From assembly GCA_963755815.1 (NCBI GenBank), contig CAVWLF010000026.1, forward strand, positions 248,001 through 312,000: a stretch of DNA of 64,000 bases, given 5' to 3'. The position numbers and the translations under genes were made by a program. Below the pieces are notes generated by a model. The model was given only the letters and a program-made list of their open reading frames with translations, ran no database searches and had not been told where the DNA came from. Shown here piece by piece: positions 36,235 to 44,989 of the stretch; position 1 is the stretch's first letter; each line of letters opens with the position of its first letter. This DNA comes from Palsa-506 sp963755815 (GTDB lineage: Bacteria > Actinomycetota > Actinomycetes > Streptosporangiales > Streptosporangiaceae).

Positions 36235-38101
36235 CCCCGGGCCGGTGGCCGGCCCCGGGCCGGTGCCCGGCGATAACAGAACGCCCGGCGATAGCGGAAC
36301 GGCGCCCGGCGATGCCGCGGCGGCGCCCGGCGCTGGCGGGCCGGCCGCGAGCGGGAACGCCGCGGCGGTGAACGAGAACGCTTACCCGGCGGCCGAGCGG
36401 GCGGCGGTTTACCGGGTGATCGAGGAACGCCGGGACGTCCGGCAGGGCTTCCTCCCCGACCCGGTCCCGCCGGAGGTCCTAGGCCGCGTGCTGGCCGCGG
36501 CGCACCGCTCGCCGTCGGTTGGCCTCTCCCAGCCATGGGACTTCATCGTGATCCGCGACCGGGCCAGGCGGGAGCGGATCAAGACCCTGGCCGAGCGTGC
36601 GGCCAGCGGATACGCGGCGAGCCTGCCGTCCGCCCGGGCCACCGCGTTCGACCGGCTGAAGATCGAGGCGATCCTGGAAACCCCGCTCAACATCGTGGTG
36701 ACCTGCGATCCGACCCGCGGCGGCCGGCATACGCTCGGCCGCCAGTCCCAGCCGCAGACCGCCGCCTACTCAAGCGTCCTCGCGGTCGCGAACCTGTGGC
36801 TGGCGGCGCGGGCCGAGGGGCTGGGCGTCGGCTGGGTGAGCTTCTTCACCGAGCGTGAACTGGCCGCCGAGCTTGGCCTGCCGGCTCACCTGGAGGTGGT
36901 CGCCTACCTGTGCGTCGGCTACGTGACGGGCTTCGCCCGGGAGCCGGAGCTGGCGCTGGCCGGCTGGGCGCGGCGGCGGCCGCTGACCTGGGCCGTGCAC
37001 ACGGAGGAGTATGGCCAGCGCGGGATGCCGGGGGAGGACGCGATGGACCTGCTCGGTGAGGTGCGGGCGGCGATCAGCCCGCTGGACCAGGCGGCGATGA
37101 GCGCGGCCCGCGCGCGCCAGGACCTGATGACCAAGCCGCGCGGCTCGCTCGGCGTGCTGGAGGAGGTATCGGTCCGGCTCGCCGGGCTGGCCGGATGCTG
37201 CCCGCCGCCGATGCCGGAGCCCGCCGCGGTCGCCATCTTCGCGGCCGACCATGGTGTGCACGCCCAGCGGGTCACCCCGTGGCCGCAGGAGGTGACCGCG
37301 CAGATGGTCGCCAACTTCCTGTCCGGCGGCGCGGTCGCCAACGCGTTCGCGGCCCAGGCCGGCGCCGAGGTGGTGGTGGTGGATGTGGGCGTCTGCGCCG
37401 ACCTCGGCCCGGTCCCCGGGCTGCTCCCGCGCAAGATCGCCCACGGCACCGCCGACTTCACCACCGGGCCGGCGCTCACCCGCGAGCAGGCCGAGGCAGC
37501 GATCATGGTGGGCGTGGAAATAGCCCGTGACCTGGTGGCGGCCGGTAACCGGTGCCTGCTTACCGGGGACATGGGCATCGCCAACACCACCGCATCAGCC
37601 GCGCTCATCTGCGCGTTCACCGGACTGGATCCGGCCGCGGTGACCGGCCACGGCACCGGCATCGACTCGGTCACCCACGCGCGGAAGGTGGACGTGGTGC
37701 GCCGCGGGCTGGCCAGGCACCGGCCCGACCCGGCCGACCCGATCGGCGTCCTGGCCGCGTTCGGCGGCCTCGAGCACGCCGCGCTGGCCGGATTCATCCT
37801 GGGCGCGGCGGCGCTCCGGGTTCCGGTCATCCTGGACGGCGTCATCGCCGGCGCGGGTGCGCTGGCCGCGGTGGCGATGGTCCCCGATGCGGTGGAATGC
37901 TGCGTCGCCGGGCACCGTTCGGTCGAGCCCGGGCATGCCGCTACGCTCGATCACCTGGGCCTGCGGCCGCTTGTCGATCTCGAACTGAGGCTCGGAGAGG
38001 GAACGGGGGCACTGCTTGCCCTGCCGATCGTGCAGAGCGCGGTTCGCGCACTGCGGGACGTCGCGACGTTCGATTCGGCCGGGGTTACGGACAAAGGCTG
38101 A
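36224..38101 (+). CDS. cobT: Fused 5,6-dimethylbenzimidazole synthase (BluB) and NaMN:DMB phosphoribosyltransferase (CobT)
   Basis: After a ~50-residue Gly/Pro/Ala leader, residues ~52-265 are BluB: FMN-binding RRDVRQGFLPDPVP, SPSVGLSQPWDFIVI and GVGWVSFF. BluB makes DMB from reduced FMN and O2. Residues ~280-620 are CobT: KPRGSLGVLEEVSVRLAGL, FAADHGVHAQRVTPWPQEVTAQMV, LTGDMGIANTTASAAL, GHGTGIDSVTHARKVDV and the catalytic-Glu region DLELRLGEGTGALLALPIVQSA. It makes alpha-ribazole phosphate. The fusion channels the O2-made lower ligand straight to activation. It is the last gene of the riboswitch operon. Confidence 0.94.
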   Translation: MSTDPGPVAGPGPVPGDNRTPGDSGTAPGDAAAAPGAGGPAASGNAAAVNENAYPAAERAAVYRVIEERRDVRQGFLPDPVPPEVLGRVLAAAHRSPSVGLSQPWDFIVIRDRARRERIKTLAERAASGYAASLPSARATAFDRLKIEAILETPLNIVVTCDPTRGGRHTLGRQSQPQTAAYSSVLAVANLWLAARAEGLGVGWVSFFTERELAAELGLPAHLEVVAYLCVGYVTGFAREPELALAGWARRRPLTWAVHTEEYGQRGMPGEDAMDLLGEVRAAISPLDQAAMSAARARQDLMTKPRGSLGVLEEVSVRLAGLAGCCPPPMPEPAAVAIFAADHGVHAQRVTPWPQEVTAQMVANFLSGGAVANAFAAQAGAEVVVVDVGVCADLGPVPGLLPRKIAHGTADFTTGPALTREQAEAAIMVGVEIARDLVAAGNRCLLTGDMGIANTTASAALICAFTGLDPAAVTGHGTGIDSVTHARKVDVVRRGLARHRPDPADPIGVLAAFGGLEHAALAGFILGAAALRVPVILDGVIAGAGALAAVAMVPDAVECCVAGHRSVEPGHAATLDHLGLRPLVDLELRLGEGTGALLALPIVQSAVRALRDVATFDSAGVTDKG

Positions 38102-38171
38102 TAGCCGGGCCGGCCGGGCCACGGGCCGGGCCCGGCAGGCGGCGCCGGGACGGCCCGCCGGGAGGCAAGAT

Positions 38172-38217
38172 GGATCCGGTGACCGGTCACTCTGGCCGGG
38201 GACCGGTCACCGGATCC
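38172..38217. repeat. Perfect intergenic inverted repeat (17-bp arms, 12-nt loop)
   Basis: GGATCCGGTGACCGGTC (38172-38188) pairs exactly with GACCGGTCACCGGATCC (38201-38217); the loop is 12 nt, as in the cobN palindrome. It lies 71 nt after the cobT stop in the 214-nt gap before the cysG-like gene. No U-run follows, so it is not a standard intrinsic terminator, though it could block readthrough or exonucleases. Confidence 0.85.
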
Positions 38218-38315
38218 CATGCCCCGGGCCGGGCCGGCCACCGGTGGCCATGTCGCCGGCCTGCAGCCTGGGGCCAGGGGATCACCTGGCATGACATGAG
38301 GGAGCGCGGACTGGA

Positions 38316-39653
38316 ATGGCCGGCACCGATCGGGCGCCTTATCTGCTGGCGCTGCGCCTGACGGCCCGCCGCGTCGTTGTCGCGGGCGGCGGCGTCGTCG
38401 CGGCCCGGCGCGTCCCGGCCCTGCTGGATGCGGGCGCCGATGTGGCCATCGTTTCTCCCGAGCTCAGCCCGACGCTGCAGGATCTCGCTGCGGCCGGCCA
38501 GATTCGCTGGACGGCCCGCGATTACGCCAACGGTGACTGCGCGGGTGCCTGGCTGGTCTGCGCCTGCACGAGCGATCCGGCGGTGAATGCCGCCGTGGCC
38601 GCCGAAGCCGATGCGGCCGGCATCTGGTGCGTCCGGGCTGATGACGCCGCCGCATCCCGGGCCTGGACCCCGGCTTCGGGACAGGCCGGCGACGTCCGGG
38701 TCGGCGTGCTGAGCGGTGATCCCCGCCGCAGCGCCGGGATTAGGGACGCCGTGGTCGGCGCGCTGAGTTCGGGTGCGATCGGCGCCCGCCGGGGGCGGCG
38801 GCGCGGCGGCGCGGTCGCGCTGGTCGGCGGTGGCCCGGGGGACCCGGACCTGATCACGGTGCGCGGCCGTGCGCTGCTCGCCGAGGCGGACGTGGTCGTG
38901 GCCGACCGGCTGGCGCCCCGCTCACTGCTGGCGGAACTCCCGGCCGACGTGGAGATTGTCGACGCCGCGAAGATTCCCCGGGGCCGGGCCATGGCCCAGG
39001 AGTACATCAACTCCGTGCTGATCTCGAACGCCAGCGCCGGCCGGTTCGTCGTCCGGCTGAAGGGCGGCGACCCATTCGTCTTCGGCCGCGGCGCCGAGGA
39101 AGTCCTGGCCTGCTTGCGGGCCGGCATACCAGTCACCGTCGTCCCCGGGGTCTCCAGCGCGATCGCCGTGCCGGCCGTGGCCGGGGTGCCGCTCACCCAC
39201 CGGGGAGTCGTCCAGGAGTTTCATGTCATCTCGGCGCACGTCCCGCCGGGGGACGAGCGCTCCACCGTCGACTGGGCCGCGCTCGGATCCTCATCGGCCA
39301 CACTCGTGCTGCTGATGGCGACCGAGCACCTGAAGGTCATCACTGATGCACTAATGCTTCATGGTCGTGACCCGAAGAGCCCCGTATCGGTTGTCGCCGA
39401 CGGTACCCTGCCCACGCAACGCAAAATTACCGCAACGCTGGACGCCGTCGCCGATGATGCTGCTGCGGCGGGCATCCGGCCGCCGGCGGTCGTGGTAGTG
39501 GGTGAGGTCGTGGCTATCGCGGCGCAGATTGCCGAACTCTGTGTTAACCCGGCGGACGGGGTGCCGGGCGGTACGTTCCTGCCCGCGGTGAGCCCGGCGC
39601 AGGTTGAGGACCCTGTGCAGGGTAATGATCTGGTATGGAGGCCGGCACAGTGA
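38316..39653 (+). CDS. cobA: CysG-like uroporphyrinogen-III C-methyltransferase / precorrin-2 dehydrogenase
   Basis: The 445-residue protein has an N-terminal Met8-like NAD domain (LTARRVVVAGGGVVAARRVPALLDAGADVAIVSPE, WLVCACTSDPAVNAAVAAEA) and a C-terminal SUMT (from ~160: VALVGGGPGDPDLITVRGRALLAEADVVVADRL, RLKGGDPFVFGRGAEE, VPGVSSAIAVPAVAGVPLTHRGV). It makes precorrin-2 from uroporphyrinogen III and can oxidise it to sirohydrochlorin, the branch point to sirohaem and B12. Its start has GAGGGAGCGCGGA upstream. A hairpin separates it from the main operon, so it may be transcribed separately. Confidence 0.92.
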   Translation: MAGTDRAPYLLALRLTARRVVVAGGGVVAARRVPALLDAGADVAIVSPELSPTLQDLAAAGQIRWTARDYANGDCAGAWLVCACTSDPAVNAAVAAEADAAGIWCVRADDAAASRAWTPASGQAGDVRVGVLSGDPRRSAGIRDAVVGALSSGAIGARRGRRRGGAVALVGGGPGDPDLITVRGRALLAEADVVVADRLAPRSLLAELPADVEIVDAAKIPRGRAMAQEYINSVLISNASAGRFVVRLKGGDPFVFGRGAEEVLACLRAGIPVTVVPGVSSAIAVPAVAGVPLTHRGVVQEFHVISAHVPPGDERSTVDWAALGSSSATLVLLMATEHLKVITDALMLHGRDPKSPVSVVADGTLPTQRKITATLDAVADDAAAAGIRPPAVVVVGEVVAIAAQIAELCVNPADGVPGGTFLPAVSPAQVEDPVQGNDLVWRPAQ

Positions 39654-39687
39654 TCGGCATCTCGCCGGTGTGCGGAGGCCGGGCAGC

Positions 39688-41916
39688 ATGACGGAGCGAC
39701 CGGGCCGGTCGGCCGCATCAGCGCCCCGGGGGGCTGATGCGCGCGCCGCCGCGGAGCCTGAGGTCAAGCCCGCGGCCGCCGGCGAAGAGCTCACTGCCCC
39801 GGCTGAGGCTGACCCGGCGGCGGCTGAGACTGGCGCCGCTGGCCCCGTTTCCGGGTCTTCCGGTTCCGGTCCTTCCGATTCCTCGGCTGCTGCTGCCTCC
39901 GCAGCCCCGGCTGAGCCTCCCGCCGCTCCTGCGGCGGCCGCGAAGGCGCCGGCTCCCCGCATGACGCCGGGCGCGGCGGCGGCGGCCGCTGGCGGCACCA
40001 GGAAGACGGCCGCCAGCGGGGCGCGGCCGGGAAGGCCGGCCGTGCGCGCGACGGCCGCGGAGGAAGGCGGCGCGCACCGGCGCGTCGATGCGCGGCGGCT
40101 GGAGTCCGTGCTGCTCGAAGTCCGGCACAACATCCTGGATGCGCCGATATTTCTCGAGGCGCCCGGAGTCGATGATGCTCGCGCCGAGCGGCGCAAGCTG
40201 CTGAGCCAGATCGACGATTACCTGCTGCCGCGGTTGCGCGAGTCCGGGTCACCGGTGCTCGTGGCGCTGGTCGGATCAACCGGCGCGGGCAAGTCGACGC
40301 TGGTCAACAGCCTGGTCGGAAAGCAGGTCAGCAATACCGGCATCCGCCGCCCCACGACGAATAGCCCGGTGCTGGCCAGCCACCCGAGTGAGACCGACTG
40401 GTTCGCGGAGAACGTGTTCCTGCCGACCATGCCCCGGGTCCGCCAGCAGGGACTGGCCATGCCCGGCCGGGACGGGCTGCTCGTGCTGGCGTCCAGCGAG
40501 GGCATGCCCAAGGGCGTTGCCCTGCTTGACACCCCGGACATCGACTCCGTGGTGCAGGCCCACCGCGAGTTCGCGCACCAGTTCCTGGACGCATCTGACC
40601 TCTGGCTGTTCATGACCACGGCGACTCGTTACGCCGATGCCGCCGTCTGGGAACTGCTCCAGTACGCGCGGGACCGGGGTGCCTCGCTGGGCATCGTCCT
40701 CTCCCGGGTCCCGCCCCGGTCCGCCAAGCAGCTCACTGATCATTTCGACGCGATGCTCCGGGCCAACGGGCTGGGCGACGCCCAGCGCTTCGTCATCGCG
40801 GAAACCGTGCTGACCGAGGGCAGGCTCCCGCCCGAGGTCTATGGCCCGATCCGGGAATGGCTGGAAGACACCGCCGCCCGCGAGGACCGGCGGGTCGCGG
40901 TTCTCACCCAGACCATGTCCGGAGTGCTAGATACCTTCCGCAGCAGGATTCCGGCCCTGGCCGACCAGGTGGAGGCACAGCTGACCCTCCGCGCGGAACT
41001 GCGGGCGGCGGTTGACGAGGCCTACGCGGCCGGGCTCGCGGAGATCGACGAGGCCACCAGGAACGGCTCACTGCTCCGCGGCGAGATACTCGCCCGCTGG
41101 CAGGACTTCACCGGGACCGGGGACATGCTGCGCATGCTGCAGGTGCGGCGCGGCGGCGCGGCGGCCAGCCGTCCGCGCAAGCGGCGCATCCCGGCCCGGG
41201 CCAGCGCGCTGAAGGAGGCCTTGCGCACGGGACTTGAATCGCTCGTCGCCTCGGTCGCTAACCGTGCCGCTGAGGATTCGGTGACCCGCTGGCGGCAGCA
41301 CCCGGCCGGCGGCCCGCTGGTCACCGGGCTCTCCGCGCAGGCCGAGGACGGCGAGCCCGACCCGGACTTCGAGGCGGACGCCATGCTCACGTTCAGCGAG
41401 GCGGCTGCGCTGGACGAGGGGACGGGCAGCGCAGCCGGGACGGAGCACACCGGCATGGACGCGATCCGGCTGCAGGGCGCGGCGGCCCTCGGCCGGTCGG
41501 CCCCGGACCTGGCCGCGCGGACCGCCCAGGCCATCAGCGCATGGCAAGATCACGTGATGCACCTGGTCAAGGCGGAGAATGTGACCAAGCGCTCGATCGC
41601 GCGGGTCGTATCGTTCGATGAGGAGTCGCTGGCGCTGGTGCTGACGATAGGACTGCTCGGTTATAGCGCCGACGGCGACGTGGTGAACGAGGGTAACAGC
41701 GTGGTCCCGGAGCACCTGCTGACATCCTTGTTCGGCGCTGGCCCGCTGCGCGAGATAGCGGCGAAGGCCCGGGCTGACTTGCACCACCGGGTCGGGCTTC
41801 TGTTCGACGAGGAAATGCTCCGGTTCACCCAGACCGTCGACGCGGCGGGCATCCCCGACGGCGCTGCGGCCGAACAGCTGCGCCAGGTCGCGCTGGCGCT
41901 CGAGAAGGCACGATGA
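39688..41916 (+). CDS. Dynamin-like GTPase, first of a pair
   Basis: From ATG 39688 the protein has 742 residues. The first ~140 are Ala/Pro/Glu-rich and disordered, starting over a 28-bp palindrome (39714-39741). The GTPase domain (about 185-400) has G1 VGSTGAGKST, a G3-like ALLDTPDID and a switch region around NTGIRRPTTNSP. The rest is helical with a basic stretch (RRGGAAASRPRKRR). No G4 NKxD is obvious. The pattern resembles dynamin-like GTPases that act at membranes. The stop overlaps the second GTPase gene by 4 nt, so both are made together. Confidence 0.8.
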   Translation: MTERPGRSAASAPRGADARAAAEPEVKPAAAGEELTAPAEADPAAAETGAAGPVSGSSGSGPSDSSAAAASAAPAEPPAAPAAAAKAPAPRMTPGAAAAAAGGTRKTAASGARPGRPAVRATAAEEGGAHRRVDARRLESVLLEVRHNILDAPIFLEAPGVDDARAERRKLLSQIDDYLLPRLRESGSPVLVALVGSTGAGKSTLVNSLVGKQVSNTGIRRPTTNSPVLASHPSETDWFAENVFLPTMPRVRQQGLAMPGRDGLLVLASSEGMPKGVALLDTPDIDSVVQAHREFAHQFLDASDLWLFMTTATRYADAAVWELLQYARDRGASLGIVLSRVPPRSAKQLTDHFDAMLRANGLGDAQRFVIAETVLTEGRLPPEVYGPIREWLEDTAAREDRRVAVLTQTMSGVLDTFRSRIPALADQVEAQLTLRAELRAAVDEAYAAGLAEIDEATRNGSLLRGEILARWQDFTGTGDMLRMLQVRRGGAAASRPRKRRIPARASALKEALRTGLESLVASVANRAAEDSVTRWRQHPAGGPLVTGLSAQAEDGEPDPDFEADAMLTFSEAAALDEGTGSAAGTEHTGMDAIRLQGAAALGRSAPDLAARTAQAISAWQDHVMHLVKAENVTKRSIARVVSFDEESLALVLTIGLLGYSADGDVVNEGNSVVPEHLLTSLFGAGPLREIAAKARADLHHRVGLLFDEEMLRFTQTVDAAGIPDGAAAEQLRQVALALEKAR

Positions 41917-43625
41917 CGAGCCAGCCCGCAGGCACGCTTACGGAAGACGGAGCCGCCGCGGGGTCACCGCCGATCAGCCTGCCGGGCCGGCGAACGGCGC
42001 TGAATGACCTGGTTCAGATCGGCCAGGCCAGGTCCGGGCCCGACGGGTTCAACCAGAAGCTGCTCAGCGACGCGGCCCACCTGCTGGCCCGGGCCGACCA
42101 GCGGCTGCGGATGTCCTCGGCGCACACCGTGGTGGCACTGGCCGGCGGGACCGGCAGCGGAAAGTCCTCGCTGTTCAACCGGCTAGCCGGGGCGGATTTC
42201 TCCGCGGTCGGCGTCACCCGCCCGGTAACCAGGGATCCGCACGCCTGCGTGTGGGGGGTGGCAGGCTCCGGCCCGCTGCTGGACTGGCTGGGAGTCCAGC
42301 GCAAGCATCGATATGCCCGGTCCAGCGCGCTGGACCGGGGCGAGGACGCGATGGCCGGCCTGATCCTGCTGGACCTGCCGGACCATGACTCGGTGGTATC
42401 CGGCGACTCGGGCCAGGTCGACCGGCTGGTCGGGCTCGCGGATCTGATGGTCTGGGTCCTCGATCCGCAGAAATACGCCGACGCGGCCGTGCACCGCCGG
42501 TACCTGGTGCCGCTGGCTGGTCACTCCGAGGTCATCGCGGTGCTGCTGAACCAGGCTGACCGGCTCTCGGCCGGACAGGCCGAGGACTGCGTGACCGACC
42601 TTCGCCGGCTGCTCGAGTCCGAGGACCTGAACGACGTCCAGGTCCTCACCACGTCCGCGCTCACGGGCGCCGGCATCGATGATCTCCGCAGGCTGCTGAT
42701 CCAGGCGGTGTCGGCGCGGCGCGCGGCCAGCGCCCGGCTGTCCGCCGACATGGACGCCATCGCCGTCCGGTTCCGGCCCTACGCCGCCGCTCCGGCCGAA
42801 GCGGCGGGCCCGCCGGAGGATGGCGCGGCCAGCACGGTTCCCGAGGACACGGTGAACCAGCTGGTGGAGGCATTCTGCGAGGCGGCGGGCGTGACCGCGG
42901 TGGGGGAGTCGCTGCAAAGCGCGCGCGAGCTCCGGGCGCTTGACTACGTCGGCTGGCCGATCGCCTGGCTGGCCGAACGCGTCACCGGCCATGACCCGGC
43001 GCGAAAGGTACGGCTGGGCAAGCTGTGGGATGAACTGCGGAGCGTTACGGCCGGCCCGTCCGGTGCGCAGCAGGCCGGGATCGACACCGCCCTCACCGCG
43101 GTGGCCGACCAGGTCGGCGGGCCGCTGCCGAGGCCGTGGTCGCAGACCGTCCGGGCCGCGGCGCGCTCCACGGCGAAGGAAATCCCCGGTGCGCTGGGCG
43201 CCGCGATGGGGGAGTCGCTGCCGGTGGAGAACGAGGTGGCCGGCTGGTGGCGGCTCATCGGCGCCTGGCAGGGCCTGCTGCTCGGCTGCGTGATCGTCGG
43301 CGTGGCCTGGATGGGGGTGATCGTGGCGTTCGGCGTGTTTCACGCCGTCCGGCACATTCCGTCCCGGCTGTTTGATGATGTTTCCCTGCTGCCCTGGATC
43401 GGCCTCATCATCGCGGCGACTCTGCTGCTGGGCTGGCTGACGGCGTCGGGCTGCATGAACCTGGTGCGGGTGGCCGCCGAGCGGGAACAGGAGCGGGTCG
43501 AGGCGGCGATGCGCTCCCGGCTGGCCATGGTGGCGAACGAGATGGTCGTGCAACCGGTCGAGCAGGAACTCTTCGAATACGACCGGTTCGTCGAGGAGCT
43601 AGGCATCGTGGCCAGCCACTCCTGA
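41913..43625 (+). CDS. YfjP/Era-like GTPase with C-terminal membrane hairpin, second of a pair
   Basis: The 570-residue protein has G1 LAGGTGSGKSSLFN, G3 LILLDLPDHDSV and G4 LLNQADRLS in the first half, then two hydrophobic segments (about 450-480 and 495-520: LLLGCVIVGVAWMGVIVAFGVF and LLPWIGLIIAATLLLGWLT) followed by a helical, charged end. It therefore sits in the membrane with its GTPase domain in the cytoplasm. Overlapping starts and stops with the dynamin-like gene suggest that the two proteins form a complex, perhaps in membrane remodelling. The specific role is unknown. Confidence 0.8.
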   Translation: MTSQPAGTLTEDGAAAGSPPISLPGRRTALNDLVQIGQARSGPDGFNQKLLSDAAHLLARADQRLRMSSAHTVVALAGGTGSGKSSLFNRLAGADFSAVGVTRPVTRDPHACVWGVAGSGPLLDWLGVQRKHRYARSSALDRGEDAMAGLILLDLPDHDSVVSGDSGQVDRLVGLADLMVWVLDPQKYADAAVHRRYLVPLAGHSEVIAVLLNQADRLSAGQAEDCVTDLRRLLESEDLNDVQVLTTSALTGAGIDDLRRLLIQAVSARRAASARLSADMDAIAVRFRPYAAAPAEAAGPPEDGAASTVPEDTVNQLVEAFCEAAGVTAVGESLQSARELRALDYVGWPIAWLAERVTGHDPARKVRLGKLWDELRSVTAGPSGAQQAGIDTALTAVADQVGGPLPRPWSQTVRAAARSTAKEIPGALGAAMGESLPVENEVAGWWRLIGAWQGLLLGCVIVGVAWMGVIVAFGVFHAVRHIPSRLFDDVSLLPWIGLIIAATLLLGWLTASGCMNLVRVAAEREQERVEAAMRSRLAMVANEMVVQPVEQELFEYDRFVEELGIVASHS

Positions 43626-43711
43626 ACCTCAGCCGGCCGGGCGCGGGCCGGGCTCGTGCGTCCTGGCCGCATTCAGTTGTAATGTTGTAATCCAGGACTC
43701 TGGAGGACGGC

Positions 43712-44656
43712 ATGGCGGCTGACTCATCACTCGACGGTTATTCGCAGGTCGTTACGGCGGTGGCGGCCGCGCTGACGCCGAAGGTGGCCAGCCTGCGGGT
43801 ACCGCGGGCCGGAACGCGCGGCAGCGGGGAGAGCCTGGGATCGGCCGTGGTCTACACCGGTGACGGGTTCCTGCTGACTAACGCGCACGTCGTGGGCCGG
43901 GCGCAGGGCGGAACGGTGTTGTTCTCGGACGGAACGAGCGCCCCGTTCACGGTGGTCGGTGCCGACGCGCTTTCTGACCTGGCGGTGGTCCGCGCGGGCG
44001 GCGACGTGCCGCCGCCGGTCGAGCTCGGCGAGGCTGATCAGCTTGTCGTCGGCCAGCTGGTGGTGGCGGTCGGGAGCCCACTGGGGCTGGCCGGCTCGGT
44101 CACCGCGGGCGTGGTCAGCGCGCTGGGCCGGTCGCTGCCGACCCGCAACGGTTCCGCGGCCCGGCTGGTGGAGGACGTGATCCAGACCGATGCGGCGCTC
44201 AACCCGGGGAACTCCGGCGGAGCGCTGGCGGACGCGCGCTCCCGGGTGGTCGGGATCAACACGGCCGTGGCCGGCGTCGGCCTGGGCCTGGCCGTGCCGG
44301 TCAATGCGACCACCAGGCGGATCATCAGCGCGCTCATGCGGGATGGCCGGGTCAGGCGCGCGTACCTGGGACTGGTCACCGTGCCCGCGCCGCTCAGCAC
44401 GCAGTTGCGGGAGCGCTTCGGCCGGGCCAGCGCGCTGCGAGTGGCCGAGGTCGTTCCGGACGGCCCGGCGGCCCGGTCGGGCGTGCGGGCCGGGGACCTG
44501 CTGCTGGCCGCGGCGGGCCACCCGGTGAGCGCGGCGCAGGATCTGCAGCGGCTGATGTTCGGCGAGGCGATCGGGCAGCCCATGGCGATCACCGTGCTGC
44601 GTAACGGTGCGCTGGTGGACGTGATCGCCGAGCCAGCCGAACTCGTCGCGGCCTGA
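43712..44656 (+). CDS. HtrA/DegP-type serine protease with PDZ domain, no export signal
   Basis: The 314-residue protein has a trypsin-like domain with the triad His59 (TNAHVV), Asp89 (DALSDLAVV) and Ser168 (NPGNSGGAL), and a C-terminal PDZ domain (~235-305, VAEVVPDGPAARSGVRAGDLLLAAAGHPV). The N-terminus (MAADSSLDGYSQVVTAVAAAL) is short and has neither a signal peptide nor a membrane anchor, unlike most HtrA proteins. It may act in the cytoplasm or leave by an unknown route. GGAGG lies directly upstream of the ATG. Confidence 0.88.
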   Translation: MAADSSLDGYSQVVTAVAAALTPKVASLRVPRAGTRGSGESLGSAVVYTGDGFLLTNAHVVGRAQGGTVLFSDGTSAPFTVVGADALSDLAVVRAGGDVPPPVELGEADQLVVGQLVVAVGSPLGLAGSVTAGVVSALGRSLPTRNGSAARLVEDVIQTDAALNPGNSGGALADARSRVVGINTAVAGVGLGLAVPVNATTRRIISALMRDGRVRRAYLGLVTVPAPLSTQLRERFGRASALRVAEVVPDGPAARSGVRAGDLLLAAAGHPVSAAQDLQRLMFGEAIGQPMAITVLRNGALVDVIAEPAELVAA

Positions 44657-44680
44657 CCGCCGCGGGCCGCGATCGTACGG

Positions 44681-44779
44681 GCCCGATTTCGGCTGGCCCG
44701 ATTTCGGCTGGCCAGGTCGCCGGGCCAGATCGCACTGGGCCCGATCGCGGCTGGCTCGATTGCGCCGGGCCGATCGCGG
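44681..44779 (+). repeat. 15-bp tandem repeat between protease and ssb
   Basis: Two exact copies of GCCCGATTTCGGCTG (44681-44695, 44696-44710) are followed by four or five diverged copies (GCCCGATCGCGGCTG, GCTCGATTGCGCCGG and others). The 333-nt gap 44657-44989 holds no other supported feature except the promoter region and AGGAGG of ssb. Confidence 0.85.
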
Positions 44780-44989
44780 TCGCGCAGTGTTTCACGCTCC
44801 GGGCCGGACCGGAAGTCGCTATCCACCGGTCCGGGCCGGCGGCCTGATCGTCCACAGGCCGCGCCGGGCCGCCGCGGGACATGGCCGCGGTCAGCGAACT
44901 TGGTGAGCAGCCAGGCGGCGCGGTGCCGCCGGTGCCAGTGTGCGGGCGCAGACGGCGCCCGGCCGCGGCAGATTCCCAGGAGGATAGCG

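Noticed and set aside
38102..38315. Possible second cobalamin riboswitch before the cysG-like gene
   Set aside because: No B12 box or GCAACTG-like core; only the palindrome is present.
44681..44779. Possible CRISPR array
   Set aside because: Units are contiguous and diverged with no unique spacers and no cas genes; it is a simple tandem repeat, as are 45635-45714 and 49113-49245.
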